A DNA stretch of 64,000 nt from Purshia tridentata. Lineage: Eukaryota > Streptophyta > Magnoliopsida > Rosales > Rosaceae. The stretch is taken from the NCBI GenBank assembly GCA_003254885.1, contig QANT01004456.1, forward strand, positions 1-64,000, written 5' to 3'. Positions within the stretch are counted from its first letter, which is position 1. Every line of letters begins with the position of its first letter. Of the stretch, positions 63,464 through 64,000 are shown piece by piece. Under the pieces are notes generated by a model. That model ran no database searches. It was not told where the DNA came from and saw only the letters and a list, made by a program, of their open reading frames with translations. The translations under genes were made by a program, and so were the position numbers.

Positions 63464-64000
63464 TGATTGAGGAAATTGGAGGTTTCAGAGCAGAAGCCCT
63501 AATCCTATCCCCAATTGTGGATTTTCGATTTGGGGAGCAATTAGGATTAGGGTTATGACTTAAGAGAGAGAGAGATATAGAGTGGCTAGTGGGTGCAGTT
63601 GTTGATGGTGAAACGTCCTTTCGTCGGTGTTGGTTGGTGTAACTGTATATGTGGGAGAGCTCAGAGCTTGTGTTTGTTTGGGGGAAGTAGGGTGGGGTGT
63701 CATTTCTCTTGTCTCACACATAATTCTCATTGTCCCTGGCACCCTGCTTTCTAAATACTTCAATAATCTTAAATATGATTACCAATCATTGCTACTAAAT
63801 AATTATATGTTGTAAGTAATAAATTTGAGAATCATTGATTTTGATAACATATTTAGTGCGATAGATTTGATAAATACTTTTATAGACTTTTTTCAAGTTG
63901 TAGACTTTTGCAGAATTTATAGATTTTCATAGAGTATTTGAGAATCATTGATTTTGATAACATATTTAGTGTGATGGAATTTAAATACGAAAGTTTTAAT
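63464..64000. promoter_or_regulatory. Promoter and leader of the F-box gene; AT-rich end of window
   Basis: Immediately upstream (minus strand) is a leader with a GA/CT repeat near 63565-63577. From 63760 the DNA is very AT-rich. A 36-bp direct repeat 'tttgagaatcattgattttg...' starts at 63824 and again at 63937, 113 bp apart. No additional gene; any gene to the right would start outside the window. Confidence 0.55.
63824..63973. repeat. Direct repeat of about 36 bp, 113 bp apart
   Basis: 'tttgagaatcattgattttg' plus 'ataacatatttagtg' occurs at 63824 and 63937 with one difference just after it (cgat/tgat). May be part of an unclassified AT-rich repeat continuing beyond the window. Confidence 0.85.

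Overview
This window is nuclear DNA from a dicotyledonous flowering plant. It has AT-rich intergenic DNA, many short AT-rich GT-AG introns, long spacers, microsatellites, small non-autonomous transposons and only plant nuclear families. Twelve protein-coding genes can be rebuilt. For the ten that contain introns, every exon chain I joined by hand stays in frame from ATG to stop. Three single unresolved bases (n) at 939, 23010 and 62922 show it is an assembled contig. I cannot name the species.

Layout. 2.3-8.4 kb (+): SNF2/RING helicase of the FRG1/CHR27 type. 11.0-12.5 kb (-): secreted aspartic protease, ASPG2 type. 15.8-16.8 kb (-): NEDD8-specific cysteine protease with an unusual His/Tyr-rich insert. 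19.6-25.2 kb (-): arginine methyltransferase PRMT6. 26.7-32.2 kb (+): mitochondrial import pore TOM40. 32.9-33.4 kb (+): small acidic protein of unknown function. 33.8-36.9 kb (-): six-EF-hand CREC protein. 37.7-45.8 kb (+): SCYL1-type pseudokinase with 21 exons. 49.8-53.4 kb (+): two-MYB-domain SHAQKYF transcription factor (MYBS2/DIVARICATA type). 54.4-56.4 kb (+): MurF, a peptidoglycan-precursor ligase with a probable plastid leader. 58.2-59.2 kb (+): GEM-like GRAM protein. 60.6-63.5 kb (-): F-box/leucine-rich-repeat protein.

The genes do not form one pathway. Their order looks like ancestral plant gene order: from memory, FRG1, ASPG2, PRMT6 and TOM40 are also neighbours in Arabidopsis (At3g20000-At3g20020), and several right-hand genes resemble Arabidopsis At5g08xxx/At5g23xxx loci. 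PRMT6/TOM40 and the EF-hand/SCYL1 pair are head-to-head, so their spacers probably hold back-to-back promoters.

The most interesting signals are a complete MurF gene in a dicot; a foldback transposon with a perfect 10-bp target-site duplication and a related fragment inside the F-box gene intron; a striking number of local tandem duplications in introns and promoter-proximal DNA; acidic-tryptophan motifs in the SCYL1-like tail; and the insert in the NEDD8 protease. I found no CRISPR array, complete tRNA or rRNA gene, intact autonomous transposon, virus or clearly new multi-gene system.
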